Of a DNA stretch of 64,000 nt, positions 25,699-34,779 are shown one piece after another. The position numbers and the translations under genes are program-made. Location: NCBI GenBank assembly GCA_040768665.1, contig JAXGMN010000013.1, positions 186,001 to 250,000 of the forward strand, read 5' to 3'. The notes beneath the pieces were generated by a model that saw only the letters and a program-made list of their open reading frames with translations, did not search any database and was not told the DNA's origin. How positions within the stretch are numbered: the stretch's first letter is position 1; every line of letters starts with the position of its first letter. This DNA is from JABWBD01 sp040768665 (GTDB taxonomy: Bacteria > Planctomycetota > Planctomycetia > Pirellulales > Thermoguttaceae).

Positions 25699-26400
25699 AT
25701 GGCCCATAAACCGCTGACTGACTTTGAAAGACCACACGGCAAACGCCGCTGGCTCCAATTCAGCCTGCGGACATTGCTGGTGATCGTGCTGTTGGTGAGC
25801 GTTCCCCTGAGCTGGGTCGCCAACAAGCGTCACCGGCATCGGCGCGCTGTGGCGAAGATCAGGGAGTTGGGTGGAGAAGTCATCTATAGCTATTACAACG
25901 AGGCAGTGCCTTCTTGGCGGCGATCCGAGACGTTGCGATGGCTGCTGGGCGAGGACTTCATTTCCGGGGCTTACCAGATAGGATTTGGCCCATCGACTGT
26001 AGACGACAAAGGGCTAATCTGGCTTGAGGATCTCACGGAGAACAACATCCTGTATCTTTCGGACAATCCGATCACAGACGCTGGGCTCGTGCACCTTGAC
26101 GGATCCTCCGATCTGTTTGCACTGTTCCTGAGTAACACAAAGATTACCGATAGGGGATTGCGACACTTGGCACGACTGCCCAACCTGGCTACTCTGCGCC
26201 TTGAGGGCACCGACGTCACTGACGCGGGGCTGAAATTCTTGAAGGAGATGCATCAACTCCGCGATATTTCGCTGACTGGCACCCAGGTCACCGAAGACGG
26301 TGTGAAGAGACTACAGAAGGCACTGCCAGACTGCTCCATCCGGACCGCTCGCGGATTCTTGATGCCGGATGGGGAATATTGGCAGCCGGAGGGAGAGTAG
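25699..26400 (+). CDS. membrane-anchored leucine-rich-repeat protein
   Basis: 233 aa from ATG 25699; the frame is open 15 codons further upstream with no better signal. An arginine-flanked N-terminal helix (RRWLQFSLRTLLVIVLLVSV) is the anchor type seen in many planctomycete proteins. The body carries about four LRR units (ITDAGLVHL, ITDRGLRHLARLPNLATLRL, VTDAGLKFLKEMHQLRDISL, VTEDGVKRLQKAL), presumably exposed outside the membrane for protein binding. No catalytic domain. Partner unknown. Confidence 0.8.
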   Translation: MAHKPLTDFERPHGKRRWLQFSLRTLLVIVLLVSVPLSWVANKRHRHRRAVAKIRELGGEVIYSYYNEAVPSWRRSETLRWLLGEDFISGAYQIGFGPSTVDDKGLIWLEDLTENNILYLSDNPITDAGLVHLDGSSDLFALFLSNTKITDRGLRHLARLPNLATLRLEGTDVTDAGLKFLKEMHQLRDISLTGTQVTEDGVKRLQKALPDCSIRTARGFLMPDGEYWQPEGE

Positions 26401-26494
26401 CCCCGTACCGACAGGGAGCGAATTGACCTGCCGCGAATCGGTCCGCTAGGATGGCGGACCTGGCCCGCACCTGCCCCTGTCGGAGGAATTCGGC

Positions 26495-29400
26495 ATGATG
26501 CTGCGCTTCGCGAAAGTTTTCTTGATCGCGGCCGCACTGTACGGCGAAGCGATTGGCGGAGACGATCCAACGAACCTCGCCCTGGATGCCTCGCCTTCGG
26601 CCACCAGCAGTGCGTCGGCTCCGGATGGCAAGTACGGCGCCGGGCGGCTCGTCGACGGAAACGACGCTACCCACTGGGCCAGCGGCACGGGCTACCCGCT
26701 TCCGTGTTCGGTGACGCTCCGGTGGGGGCAGCCGGTCGCGTTCGACACCGTTCGTGTAAGCATCTTCGCCCGCGAGGGTGCGAATCTCTACGCCTACTGG
26801 AAGGAAGCCGAAATCGAGATCGACCAGGGGCTGAAGCGAGGCGTCAAGTTCGGGCCGGAGGAGTCGTCCGTGGCGATCTTCCGCTTCGAAGAGCCGGTCG
26901 AAACCACTTCGCTCGAGCTGCGGATCCTGGATGTTCATGACAGGAAGACCTACGTGGGAATCAACGAGATCGGCGTGTACCTCGATCCGGACAAGCGGAT
27001 TCAGCCGCCGGCCGAATTGGCGCGGCCGAAGCCCCGCTCGGCGCTCGAGCCGGAAGACAAGGACCGATCGGCGGTTTACGTCAACGCCGAGGACCTCGCC
27101 CGCGCCCGGCGAAATGCCGAATCGACCCCCTGGGGACGGGCGGAAAAGGCGACGATTCTCGCTGAGGCCGCCCGGTGGCTGGAACGCGACGAGGCGTATT
27201 GGCTCGAGTTTCTTCCCGAGCCCGGTGCGTGCTATGCCTATGGATTCACGGGTTGTCCGATCTGCGGCTCGTCGTGTGGGAGTTGGGCCGGGGCGCGGTG
27301 TCGCTGGGACCAGCCTCGCACGGTTACCTGTGCCAACGCACACACCCTTCCCGACAAGGAACACGCCGACGCGGGCGCCGGACACGTCGCCGCAGACGGC
27401 CGCATTCACTATTTGCTCGGAACCTGGAATGCGTGGGTCACCGAGCAATGGACTCGGCGGGCCCTGCCTTCGCTCGCGCATGCTTACGCGCTGACCGGCG
27501 ATGAAAAGTATGCCGAGCGGGCGGCGATGTTTTTCGACGCCCTGGCGAGCATCTATCCGGAGTCGACCTCCGGATCGTGGGATTACCCGAGCCGTCCGCC
27601 CAGCGGGCGATTGGCCCGGCCGTGGTACCAGGTGTCGCGAAACCTCGTCGTCTTTGTCGAGGCGTACGAATTGATCCAAGGGAGCAAGGCACTCGAGGAG
27701 CCTTCCCTGCGGCCGCAACTCGAAGCGAAAACTCCCGCGGGTCCGACCGCCCAGCAGCAGTCGGTGGGCACGCCGGACGCCCGGGGGTTTTCGCGACCGG
27801 GCATGACGCGGCGCGAGAATATCGAAGCCAATCTGCTGGAGGATGCAGCTTACTACTGCTATTGGCACAGCTTCAGCGGGAAGCTGCACAACGGGCATGC
27901 CGACTACCTGCGGGGAGCGCTGGCCGTCGGGGCCCTGCTGGGGATCCGCGAGTACGTGTCGCACGCCGTGGACAGCCCGTATTCGATCTTCGCGATGCTG
28001 GCGAACAACTGCGACCGCGACGGCCGGTACTACGAAACGGCTCTCGGGTACGCACTGCACACCCGCGACCTGTACCTGACGTTCGTCGGGCCGCTGAAGA
28101 ACTGGCGAAGCGAAGCGCATCCGCGCGGGATCGATCTGTTCGCCGATCCGCGGATGCAGGGTCTTTACCGGCTGCCCGATGCGGTGATGACGGTGGCCGG
28201 CCACTCGCCCAACTTCGGCGACGCCGCACCGGACAACAGGCAGTCGTTCGCCACCGCCGCACCCTGGTCCGCGTACGACGTGGCCTATGCGGAACACCTT
28301 TACGCGGCGAGTTCCGGCCGCCGGCGAGACGAGGCCGCTGCGTTGCTGAAGCTGGTTTGTGGAGGCGACGTCGAGCGGGCCCGGCTCGGCTCTTCCAACC
28401 GCCGGTGGCTGCTCTATCACGCCGACCCCGTCGCGGAAACCACGGAAGCGTCGCTCGACGACGACTTTCAGCGACGTGTTTTCGGCTCCTGGTTTCTGGG
28501 GCAAAAAGGCATCGCCATCGTTCGCGACGGCGAAGGCCCGGATGCTCAGGGGCTGCTGCTCCGCTACGGCCCTTCGCTCAACCACGCCGACTTCGACGAC
28601 CTGGGCCTGCTGTACTACGGCAAAGGGTGGCAGTTGACCTACGACGTCGGCTACGGCCTCGCCAGCACGCACACACAGGTCGGTTGGGCGAGCCAAACCG
28701 TCTCGCACGCGCTGGTCACCGTCAACGAATCGACACAACGGGGCGGTTCCGGCGGCAGTCTCTTTCTGTTCGCCGACCTGCCGGGCCTGAAGCTGATCGA
28801 GGCCGATTCGCCGCTGAGTTATGCGTCGCAAGGAGTAAGCCAGTATCGGCGGACCGTTGCCCTGGTGGGAAGCGGCAAGGACCAGTACGCCGTCGACTTT
28901 TTCCGCGTCCGCGGCGGGCGGCAGCACGACTACGGGCTTGGGGTGCAGGGCCAGGATTACTTTGTCGAAGGGGTCGACCTGGGCCCCGAAGAGGAAGGTT
29001 CGCTTGCTGGAACGGAGGTTGCCTGGGGCGAAAGAATCTTGCCGGAAGGGGATATCGCGGGACATGCGAACCGGCCCTACTGGCTGGCGCCGCCCGGCAA
29101 CGGATACGGGTTCTTCTACGACATCCGCCGCGGACGGCCGCAAGGTCCCTGCTTCGCCGACTGGTCGCTTGGCGGAGCGAATCAGGCGCGATTCCGGGTC
29201 CACCTGCTGCCGGAGCCCGAGACCGAGTTCATCCTGGCGAAAGCGCCGGGGCTTTACCCGCGATGCCGGAGCGGCGCCTATCTGCTCGCCCGTCGCAAAG
29301 GGCCGGAACTGGCCAGCAATTTCACCACGGTGATGGAGCCCTATGCTTTGCCGGCGGGAGTTAGCGGTTCCGCCGCTAAGCCCGCGCCGATTCTGGGCCT

Positions 29401-30166
29401 GGCCGAGCGAGTCGCCGTGGCGGGCGGCAGCAAGGAGATGACGTCGGTGGGCGTTCACGTGCGACGCGACGACCGCGACGAATACCTTTTCAGCGCCGGG
29501 CTCGACGACGAGGAGAAGGTGGCGTCGACCGTTTTCGGCGAACTCCGCTGGCGGGGCGCCGCCGTGTTCCTGGCCGGCCGCGATCGCAAACCCGAATCGC
29601 TCGCGACAGTCGGGGCTTGGGATGTTCGCATCGACGGCGGGCCGATGGGGCCTGCCGCTGGGGTCTGCCGCGGCCATGTCCTCAGCCTGGATTGCGACGA
29701 GCGGTGGATCGAAACCGACTTCCAATTACCGCAACAGGACTGGCTCGGATCCGCTGTCTGCTTCGGCAACCCGGGCTACTCCCGCGGCACGGCATATCGG
29801 ATCTACGGCGCCGAAACGACCTCAGGCGGGATGCGGATCCATCTAGGCCCGCAGTCGATGCTGCTTGGACGCGGCCGTGTTCACGAATTGGGTGAGAAGC
29901 GGATTCTCAGCGACGTCCCTCACCAGTACGCGCTGTCGGTCATCGGCGGGAGTAACAGCCGCTTCTTCGACGGCAAGCTCGTTCAGAACGACCGGGGTGC
30001 GGCGACGCGGATCGAGTCGATCGAGTTCGCATCGCCCATGAAGATCCACGTGGAAGATACGCGGGGATTTCAGGTGGGGGACAGGATTTCGTATTACGAC
30101 GTGCAGGAGGGTGACACGGTGGCGGTTGCCTTGGCGTGGCACGGGACCGTTGGTATGCGAGAGTGA
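26495..30166 (+). CDS. large secreted F5/8C plus heparinase II/III-like protein
   Basis: 1223 aa, GGAGG 8 bases upstream, signal peptide in the first 22 residues. Residues about 28-165 resemble a discoidin (F5/8 type C) carbohydrate-binding domain (NLALDASPSATSSAS ... SLELRILDVHD). Residues about 185-640 form an alpha/alpha toroid with a Cys-rich insert (TGCPICGSSCGSW ... TVTCANAH) and TGDEKYAERAAMFFDALASI, typical of heparinase II/III-type and alginate-lyase-type enzymes. Residues about 640-1000 give the beta-sandwich domain (YGPSLNHADFDDLGLLYYGK carries a lyase-type Asn-His). Uronic-acid-containing polysaccharide is the likely substrate by family. Single gene with a long antisense open frame that is a composition artefact. 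Confidence 0.8.
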   Translation: MMLRFAKVFLIAAALYGEAIGGDDPTNLALDASPSATSSASAPDGKYGAGRLVDGNDATHWASGTGYPLPCSVTLRWGQPVAFDTVRVSIFAREGANLYAYWKEAEIEIDQGLKRGVKFGPEESSVAIFRFEEPVETTSLELRILDVHDRKTYVGINEIGVYLDPDKRIQPPAELARPKPRSALEPEDKDRSAVYVNAEDLARARRNAESTPWGRAEKATILAEAARWLERDEAYWLEFLPEPGACYAYGFTGCPICGSSCGSWAGARCRWDQPRTVTCANAHTLPDKEHADAGAGHVAADGRIHYLLGTWNAWVTEQWTRRALPSLAHAYALTGDEKYAERAAMFFDALASIYPESTSGSWDYPSRPPSGRLARPWYQVSRNLVVFVEAYELIQGSKALEEPSLRPQLEAKTPAGPTAQQQSVGTPDARGFSRPGMTRRENIEANLLEDAAYYCYWHSFSGKLHNGHADYLRGALAVGALLGIREYVSHAVDSPYSIFAMLANNCDRDGRYYETALGYALHTRDLYLTFVGPLKNWRSEAHPRGIDLFADPRMQGLYRLPDAVMTVAGHSPNFGDAAPDNRQSFATAAPWSAYDVAYAEHLYAASSGRRRDEAAALLKLVCGGDVERARLGSSNRRWLLYHADPVAETTEASLDDDFQRRVFGSWFLGQKGIAIVRDGEGPDAQGLLLRYGPSLNHADFDDLGLLYYGKGWQLTYDVGYGLASTHTQVGWASQTVSHALVTVNESTQRGGSGGSLFLFADLPGLKLIEADSPLSYASQGVSQYRRTVALVGSGKDQYAVDFFRVRGGRQHDYGLGVQGQDYFVEGVDLGPEEEGSLAGTEVAWGERILPEGDIAGHANRPYWLAPPGNGYGFFYDIRRGRPQGPCFADWSLGGANQARFRVHLLPEPETEFILAKAPGLYPRCRSGAYLLARRKGPELASNFTTVMEPYALPAGVSGSAAKPAPILGLAERVAVAGGSKEMTSVGVHVRRDDRDEYLFSAGLDDEEKVASTVFGELRWRGAAVFLAGRDRKPESLATVGAWDVRIDGGPMGPAAGVCRGHVLSLDCDERWIETDFQLPQQDWLGSAVCFGNPGYSRGTAYRIYGAETTSGGMRIHLGPQSMLLGRGRVHELGEKRILSDVPHQYALSVIGGSNSRFFDGKLVQNDRGAATRIESIEFASPMKIHVEDTRGFQVGDRISYYDVQEGDTVAVALAWHGTVGMRE

Positions 30167-30198
30167 CGCAAGCCTGGCAACGACCCGCCAGAACACCA

Positions 30199-30269
30199 AG
30201 CAGCCCGGCTGCTGACATCAAGCGACCGCTTGGGGCAGCGGGAACCTCTTTGCACGCAGCCGGGCTGCT
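30199..30269. repeat. inverted repeat of the CCCGGCTGC type
   Basis: 14-base perfect arms (30199-30212, 30256-30269) between convergent genes. A related imperfect pair occurs at about 45879-45950. Possibly a terminator, possibly a dispersed repeat. Confidence 0.6.
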
Positions 30270-30332
30270 GAGCCTTTTGAAATCGTGGCGGGTGGTTGAA
30301 GTTTGGAAGCGGTTATCCGGAGCGGCGGTTCC

Positions 30333-30357
30333 AGGTCCCGCTCGGCAAGCGGGACCT
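30333..30357. repeat. AGGTCCCGC-type hairpin overlapping a stop codon
   Basis: Hairpin with AGGTCCCGC/GCGGGACCT arms. The CTA at 30356-30358, which is the M16 peptidase stop codon on the minus strand, lies at its edge. The same sequence occurs inverted at 37982..38006 and a variant at 38079..38103. Confidence 0.75.
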
Positions 30358-33049
30358 ACTTGGAGGCGGGTTCCGGGGAGCTCGTTACCAGGACGTAGTC
30401 GTCGAGGTACTTCTTGGCAACGCGAACGACGTCGTCGAGCGTTACGGAGCGGATTCTCGCCTCGAAGCTCTCGTCGTAGTCGTGCCCGAGTCCGTACAGC
30501 TCGTCGAGCGCGGCCTGCTGGGCCTGCTCGCTGATGGTCGTGTTCTCCTGAGCGTGCAGGGAGATGACCATCTGCTGGGCGGTTCGGAATTCATCGTCCG
30601 AGATTTCGCCGGCCTTCGCGCGATCGACCGCCTGCTGGATCCGCTGAACGACCGTCTGGATCTTGTCCGGCTGCGTCTGGGCCAGCGCCGTGAAGAATCC
30701 CGGCGCGGGCCCGGCGATCTGGAAGGCGTGGACATAATAGACCAGCCCTTCGCCGCGCAGCGCGTTGTGGAGCCATCCGCCCGGATAACTGTAGCCGGAG
30801 AGGATCGCATCGAGCAGCGTCAGGGCGGCATAGTCCTTCTCCTTGAGGATGCTCGTCCCTTCGTAGCCGAGCACCACCATGCCCGTCGCTTTGCCGGTCT
30901 GTTTATGCCGGGTGATCGATTTCGGGATGTCATTCGAACGGTTCAAGTCGATCGGCTCGAACGCGGGAGCGGGCTTCAGATGGCCGAAGTTCTTCTTGAC
31001 GATTTCGAGTGCCTTGTCGGGCTCGATGTCGCCGAAGACGGTAACGACCATGTTGCCCGGCACGAAGTACTTCCGGTGATATTCCTTCAGGTCTTCGGCC
31101 GTAAGCGCCTCGACGGTTTCCCGTTTGCCGCCCTGCAAGAGGTGGTAGGGCGAGGCGGCGGGAAGGCTGTCGTAGAATAATTCGAACGCTTCCTGCTGCG
31201 GGTCGTCGGCTCTGCGGGCGATCGCTCCCAAGGCAAGCGTCTGGACCTTCTGAAACTCGGATTCGGGGAATGCCGGCCGGGTGAAGCACTTGGCGAAGAG
31301 TTCCGCCGCCTTGGGAAAGTCCTCCTTGAGTGTCGTTGCGCTGCCGTAGACCGTGCTGCGGCCCGCGGTCGTGGCGATCCGTCCGCCGATGGAATCGAAG
31401 TAGTCGGCGATTTGTTCGGCGGTGTAGCCTTCAGTCCCCTTGTCGAGCATCGATCCGACCAGCGCAGAACGGCCGGCCGTCTTCTCGTCGTCCACCAGCG
31501 AACCGGCAAGAACATACGCCTGCATGTTCACCAGCGGAAGATGCGAGTGCTGCTTCAACAGGACTTTGAGGCCATTGGGAAGCTGGACCAGCCGAACCTC
31601 GCCCTCCTTGCCGGCCGAAGCTTGTTGGGCAGCCTTGGGAGCACCGCCCGGCGGGGCGATGACGACACGGTTCAGCTTCTGGGGGACGAAGTACTCCCGG
31701 GCTACTCGCTGGATGTCCTCGGCCGTGACCTTCTGGATGTTCTCCACATATTTCTGGTCGAACAGCGGGTCCCCGGCGGAAATAAAGCTTCGTCCGAGGC
31801 TGTCTGCGGCGTCCTGAACCGTCTGGCGACCGAAGACCAGTTCGGCCGCTTTCTGCTTCTTGGCCTTCTGCAGTTCGGCTTCGCTCACCGGCTCATCGCG
31901 AAGTCGGTAAACCTCGCGGAGGACGGCATCGTTGGCCTTTTGCCAGGTTTCGGGCCGGGCACTCGCGAAAACGGCAAACCAGCCGTTGACGAAGGAAGGG
32001 GTGTAGCTGGCCGAACTGACAGAGAGGACCAGTTGGTCGTCGTACTTCAATTTCCGGACCATGCGGGAACTGTCGCCCTCGGCAAGGACGTAGGCGGCGA
32101 CGTCCAGGGCATACAGGTCCGGATGCGACAGTTCGACCGTCGGCCAGGCGAGCACGACGTCGTAGGTGGTGCCGTCCATCTCGCTCACGGCTTCCCGCGG
32201 GGCGAGTTGTTGCGGCTCCTCGGCCATGGCCACATAGGTTTCGTTGCCGCGCGGAGTGCCCGCCCACTGCTTGGCCACCTCCTCGAGGACCGCCTCGGTG
32301 TCGACGTCGCCGACCACGACGAAGACCTGGTTGTTCGGCACGTAGCGCTCTCGGTAGAAATCGATGATCGTCTGGTTCGTCGTGGAGTTCAACACATCGA
32401 TATAGCCGATCACGGGATGCCGGACGGGGTGCTCCGTGTAGACCGTGCGGCCGAGCAACTTCCAGAGGACACGGCTGCGGTTCACCTCGCCATCGGCAAG
32501 TTCTCGGCGAACCACTCGCAGTTCGCGCTCGAATTCGTTCGGCTCGAACGTGATTCGCTGCATCGAATCCGCCACCAGCTCGATGGCCGTCATGGCGCGG
32601 TCGGCCGGGCAGTCGATGAAGTACGCGGTCATGTCGGTGGACGTGAAGGCGTTGGTGGCGCCGCCGAAGGTATCAATGATCTGCTCGATCTGTTTTTCAC
32701 TCCGCTTGGCGTTGGTTCCGCCGGCAACGACGTGTTCCAGCACATGGCTCAGGCCTGCGCCGAGATGGCGGCCCTCGAATGCGCTTCCGGTGTTTTTCAC
32801 ATAGCAGCGGACGGTCGCCACCGGAGCCACGTGGTTCTCTTGCACGATGACGGTCAGGCCGTTGGAGAGCGTTGCCAGAGTCACTGCGTCCGGCAGTTTC
32901 TGCACGCTCGTGTAGTGTGGCTGGGAAGCGACTTGCGGGTCGGTCTGCGGGCCGCCGGATGCTGGCCGCGCGTCGGCGGCCGAAACGGCTGAACTCCACA
33001 ACAGCGTGCAAAGGGCGGCCACGACACAGCCGGGGGGTAGAAGCTTCAT
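30356..33049 (-). CDS. exported M16 (pitrilysin/processing-peptidase type) double-domain metallopeptidase
   Basis: 897 aa with signal peptide (VVAALCTLLWSSAVSAADA). The N-terminal half carries the inverted zinc motif HVLEH (H102, E105, H106) and the third ligand E183 (VRRELADGE) 77 residues later, so this half should be active. The C-terminal half (from about 500) repeats the fold (LPNGLKVLLKQHSHLPLVNM ... SALVGSMLDKGTEGYTAEQI) without the motif, as in two-domain PqqL-like enzymes. It likely degrades peptides outside the cytoplasmic membrane. Stand-alone gene; its stop codon falls in a hairpin repeat. Confidence 0.9.
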   Translation of the reverse strand: MKLLPPGCVVAALCTLLWSSAVSAADARPASGGPQTDPQVASQPHYTSVQKLPDAVTLATLSNGLTVIVQENHVAPVATVRCYVKNTGSAFEGRHLGAGLSHVLEHVVAGGTNAKRSEKQIEQIIDTFGGATNAFTSTDMTAYFIDCPADRAMTAIELVADSMQRITFEPNEFERELRVVRRELADGEVNRSRVLWKLLGRTVYTEHPVRHPVIGYIDVLNSTTNQTIIDFYRERYVPNNQVFVVVGDVDTEAVLEEVAKQWAGTPRGNETYVAMAEEPQQLAPREAVSEMDGTTYDVVLAWPTVELSHPDLYALDVAAYVLAEGDSSRMVRKLKYDDQLVLSVSSASYTPSFVNGWFAVFASARPETWQKANDAVLREVYRLRDEPVSEAELQKAKKQKAAELVFGRQTVQDAADSLGRSFISAGDPLFDQKYVENIQKVTAEDIQRVAREYFVPQKLNRVVIAPPGGAPKAAQQASAGKEGEVRLVQLPNGLKVLLKQHSHLPLVNMQAYVLAGSLVDDEKTAGRSALVGSMLDKGTEGYTAEQIADYFDSIGGRIATTAGRSTVYGSATTLKEDFPKAAELFAKCFTRPAFPESEFQKVQTLALGAIARRADDPQQEAFELFYDSLPAASPYHLLQGGKRETVEALTAEDLKEYHRKYFVPGNMVVTVFGDIEPDKALEIVKKNFGHLKPAPAFEPIDLNRSNDIPKSITRHKQTGKATGMVVLGYEGTSILKEKDYAALTLLDAILSGYSYPGGWLHNALRGEGLVYYVHAFQIAGPAPGFFTALAQTQPDKIQTVVQRIQQAVDRAKAGEISDDEFRTAQQMVISLHAQENTTISEQAQQAALDELYGLGHDYDESFEARIRSVTLDDVVRVAKKYLDDYVLVTSSPEPASK

Positions 33050-33411
33050 CGATTTCTGTCCTTTTTCGGTTTACCAACAGATGCTAACGAACCGGCCTCG
33101 CGAAAACGCCTAGTCTTCGTGTGGGGTATATTTGGCTCGGCGCCAGTCCCCGCGTTGTTAGCGTCTCATAGTCTACGCCGGATGCAAAGGGAGTGGAGCC
33201 GGCAATACGGAACCCCCCATGAATAGGGGGGCTGTGTCCGTTGTCCGACACCAACGACCGCGTCTACTTGCAGGTCATCCTACGCTACGAATCCCCCGTC
33301 GGTTGCCGGGAAAAGCATCGCACCCCTCATTGGACTAAAGAAGGCTATACTTGTCATGGGAAAAGTAGGCTCCATATTCGCAGATGGGCGAGGCGGATAG
33401 CATTCGCGGAC
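33050..33411. other. intergenic region with one small palindrome
   Basis: About 360 bases between the divergent M16 and GAF-PilZ genes. The only feature seen is a short palindrome CCCCCCATGAATAGGGGGG near 33213-33232. The frame of the following gene is open back to 33241 without support for a start. Confidence 0.5.
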
Positions 33412-34593
33412 ATGAGCAGCAGCACTCCAACGTCAATTTCGACTGGATTGAGCGAATTCCGGGAGGTACTCGGCGACCTCGACTTGCGCGATCAGACGCG
33501 GGACGCGGATCCCCGATCGCTTCACCAGTCGGCCATCCTCGCATTTGGCCGCCGCACAGTCGCTCAGCCGCCCGCAAGTGTCCTCATGCAGGACGCCGTG
33601 GCGCTGGTTGCCGAGGTCCTCCAGACCGAACTGACCGGCATCGCCGAGTTCAGCGGGGAAGCGGCCTTGCGGCTGACGCTTTCCGAACGCGATGCGCAGG
33701 GTGGGCCGGTTGGCGCCAGGAGCTATGCGGCACCTTCGGATCCTGCAACGTCGATGGCGGGCTACTGCATCAGCGTTGCCGAACCAACGGTGGCAAAGGA
33801 TCTTGAAGCGGAACCTCGCTTTGACGATGCGGTCCTCCGGAGACTGGGTGTCGTATCGGCGCTGACGATACCTCTGCACATTCGTGGACGGGTGTTCGGC
33901 GTGCTTGGGGGTTTTGAACGGACTCGGCGCGATTTTTCGGACGACGACATCCGCTTTGCCGAGACCATTTGCCACCTATTGGCAATTTCGATCGCGCGTG
34001 AATCGGCCGAAGAGGACCTCCGGCACCAGCAAGAGCGGATCAGAGCGATTCTCGACACCGTCGATTCGCTGGTGGCCGTGTTGAACCTGGAAGGCACTGT
34101 GGTGGAGGATCTGCGAAAGGCCCGCTACCTTGGGAAGAAGGCGGTCACGGCCTTGCAGCAACTCCAGTCGAAGGGCGGGGCTTCCGCACTGAATACCGCC
34201 CGACTGGACGCGCCGGTCGCACCGCAAGAGGTAGTGCCCAGCCCGGCAGCCTCAGAGCACACCTTTGAGCCCACGGGGCAATCGTCCGAGCGAGACCTTC
34301 GCTCCAGCCCGCGCCGAAGTTACCATTTCCGGCAAAGAATTGCGCCCATCGTTGACAGTTGCCTGCCCACCAAGAAGAACTTCATCGAGGTCGAGTGCCA
34401 GGACATTTCGGCGGGCGGCATTGCTTTTTTCATGACCGACTTGCCCGGTTTCAAGGACCTCGTGGTCTCATTGGGAATTCCTCCGGTCCAGTCGTACTTT
34501 ACGGCGAAGATCGTCCGCTGCCAGAAGATGGAGGACGCCGGCCGCGTGCGCTATCTGCTCGGTTGCCGGTTCACCGGACGGGTCCACATGTAG
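33412..34593 (+). CDS. GAF domain plus PilZ domain protein, likely c-di-GMP responsive
   Basis: 393 aa from ATG 33412; the frame is open 57 codons further upstream but that part does not look like protein. Residues about 45-195 form a GAF domain (VLMQDAVALVAEVLQTELTG ... ALTIPLHIRGRVFGVLGGFE). A helical linker (ESAEEDLRHQQERI) leads to a variable stretch and a C-terminal PilZ domain with the c-di-GMP motifs RRSYHFR (RxxxxR) and DISAGG (D/NxSxxG). The protein has no output domain, so it probably passes on a ligand or c-di-GMP signal by protein contact. Ser/Pro-rich linker between the domains. Stand-alone gene. Confidence 0.85.
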   Translation: MSSSTPTSISTGLSEFREVLGDLDLRDQTRDADPRSLHQSAILAFGRRTVAQPPASVLMQDAVALVAEVLQTELTGIAEFSGEAALRLTLSERDAQGGPVGARSYAAPSDPATSMAGYCISVAEPTVAKDLEAEPRFDDAVLRRLGVVSALTIPLHIRGRVFGVLGGFERTRRDFSDDDIRFAETICHLLAISIARESAEEDLRHQQERIRAILDTVDSLVAVLNLEGTVVEDLRKARYLGKKAVTALQQLQSKGGASALNTARLDAPVAPQEVVPSPAASEHTFEPTGQSSERDLRSSPRRSYHFRQRIAPIVDSCLPTKKNFIEVECQDISAGGIAFFMTDLPGFKDLVVSLGIPPVQSYFTAKIVRCQKMEDAGRVRYLLGCRFTGRVHM

Positions 34594-34779
34594 CACTCTG
34601 GGCGGAGGCGGCGCGGCGCCCAGTTGCGGGTTCTTGTAGAGCGATAGTGCGCTGGCTAGAATGGCGCCACACCGTCCGGTGACGGCTCGCCCGTTGTTTG
34701 CGAGCCGCCTCACGGATAATCCCGGGTTGAGCTGCAAGAGTGTTTTCCCATGTTAGCCCAGTGGAAAGGAGTGGTTTCA

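Noticed and set aside
26288..29725. 1145-codon open frame antisense to the heparinase-like gene
   Set aside because: No recognisable domain; follows from the GC-rich third positions of the real gene. The same applies to 38188..41139, 30356-33000 plus-strand frames, 11187..12626 and 375..2030.
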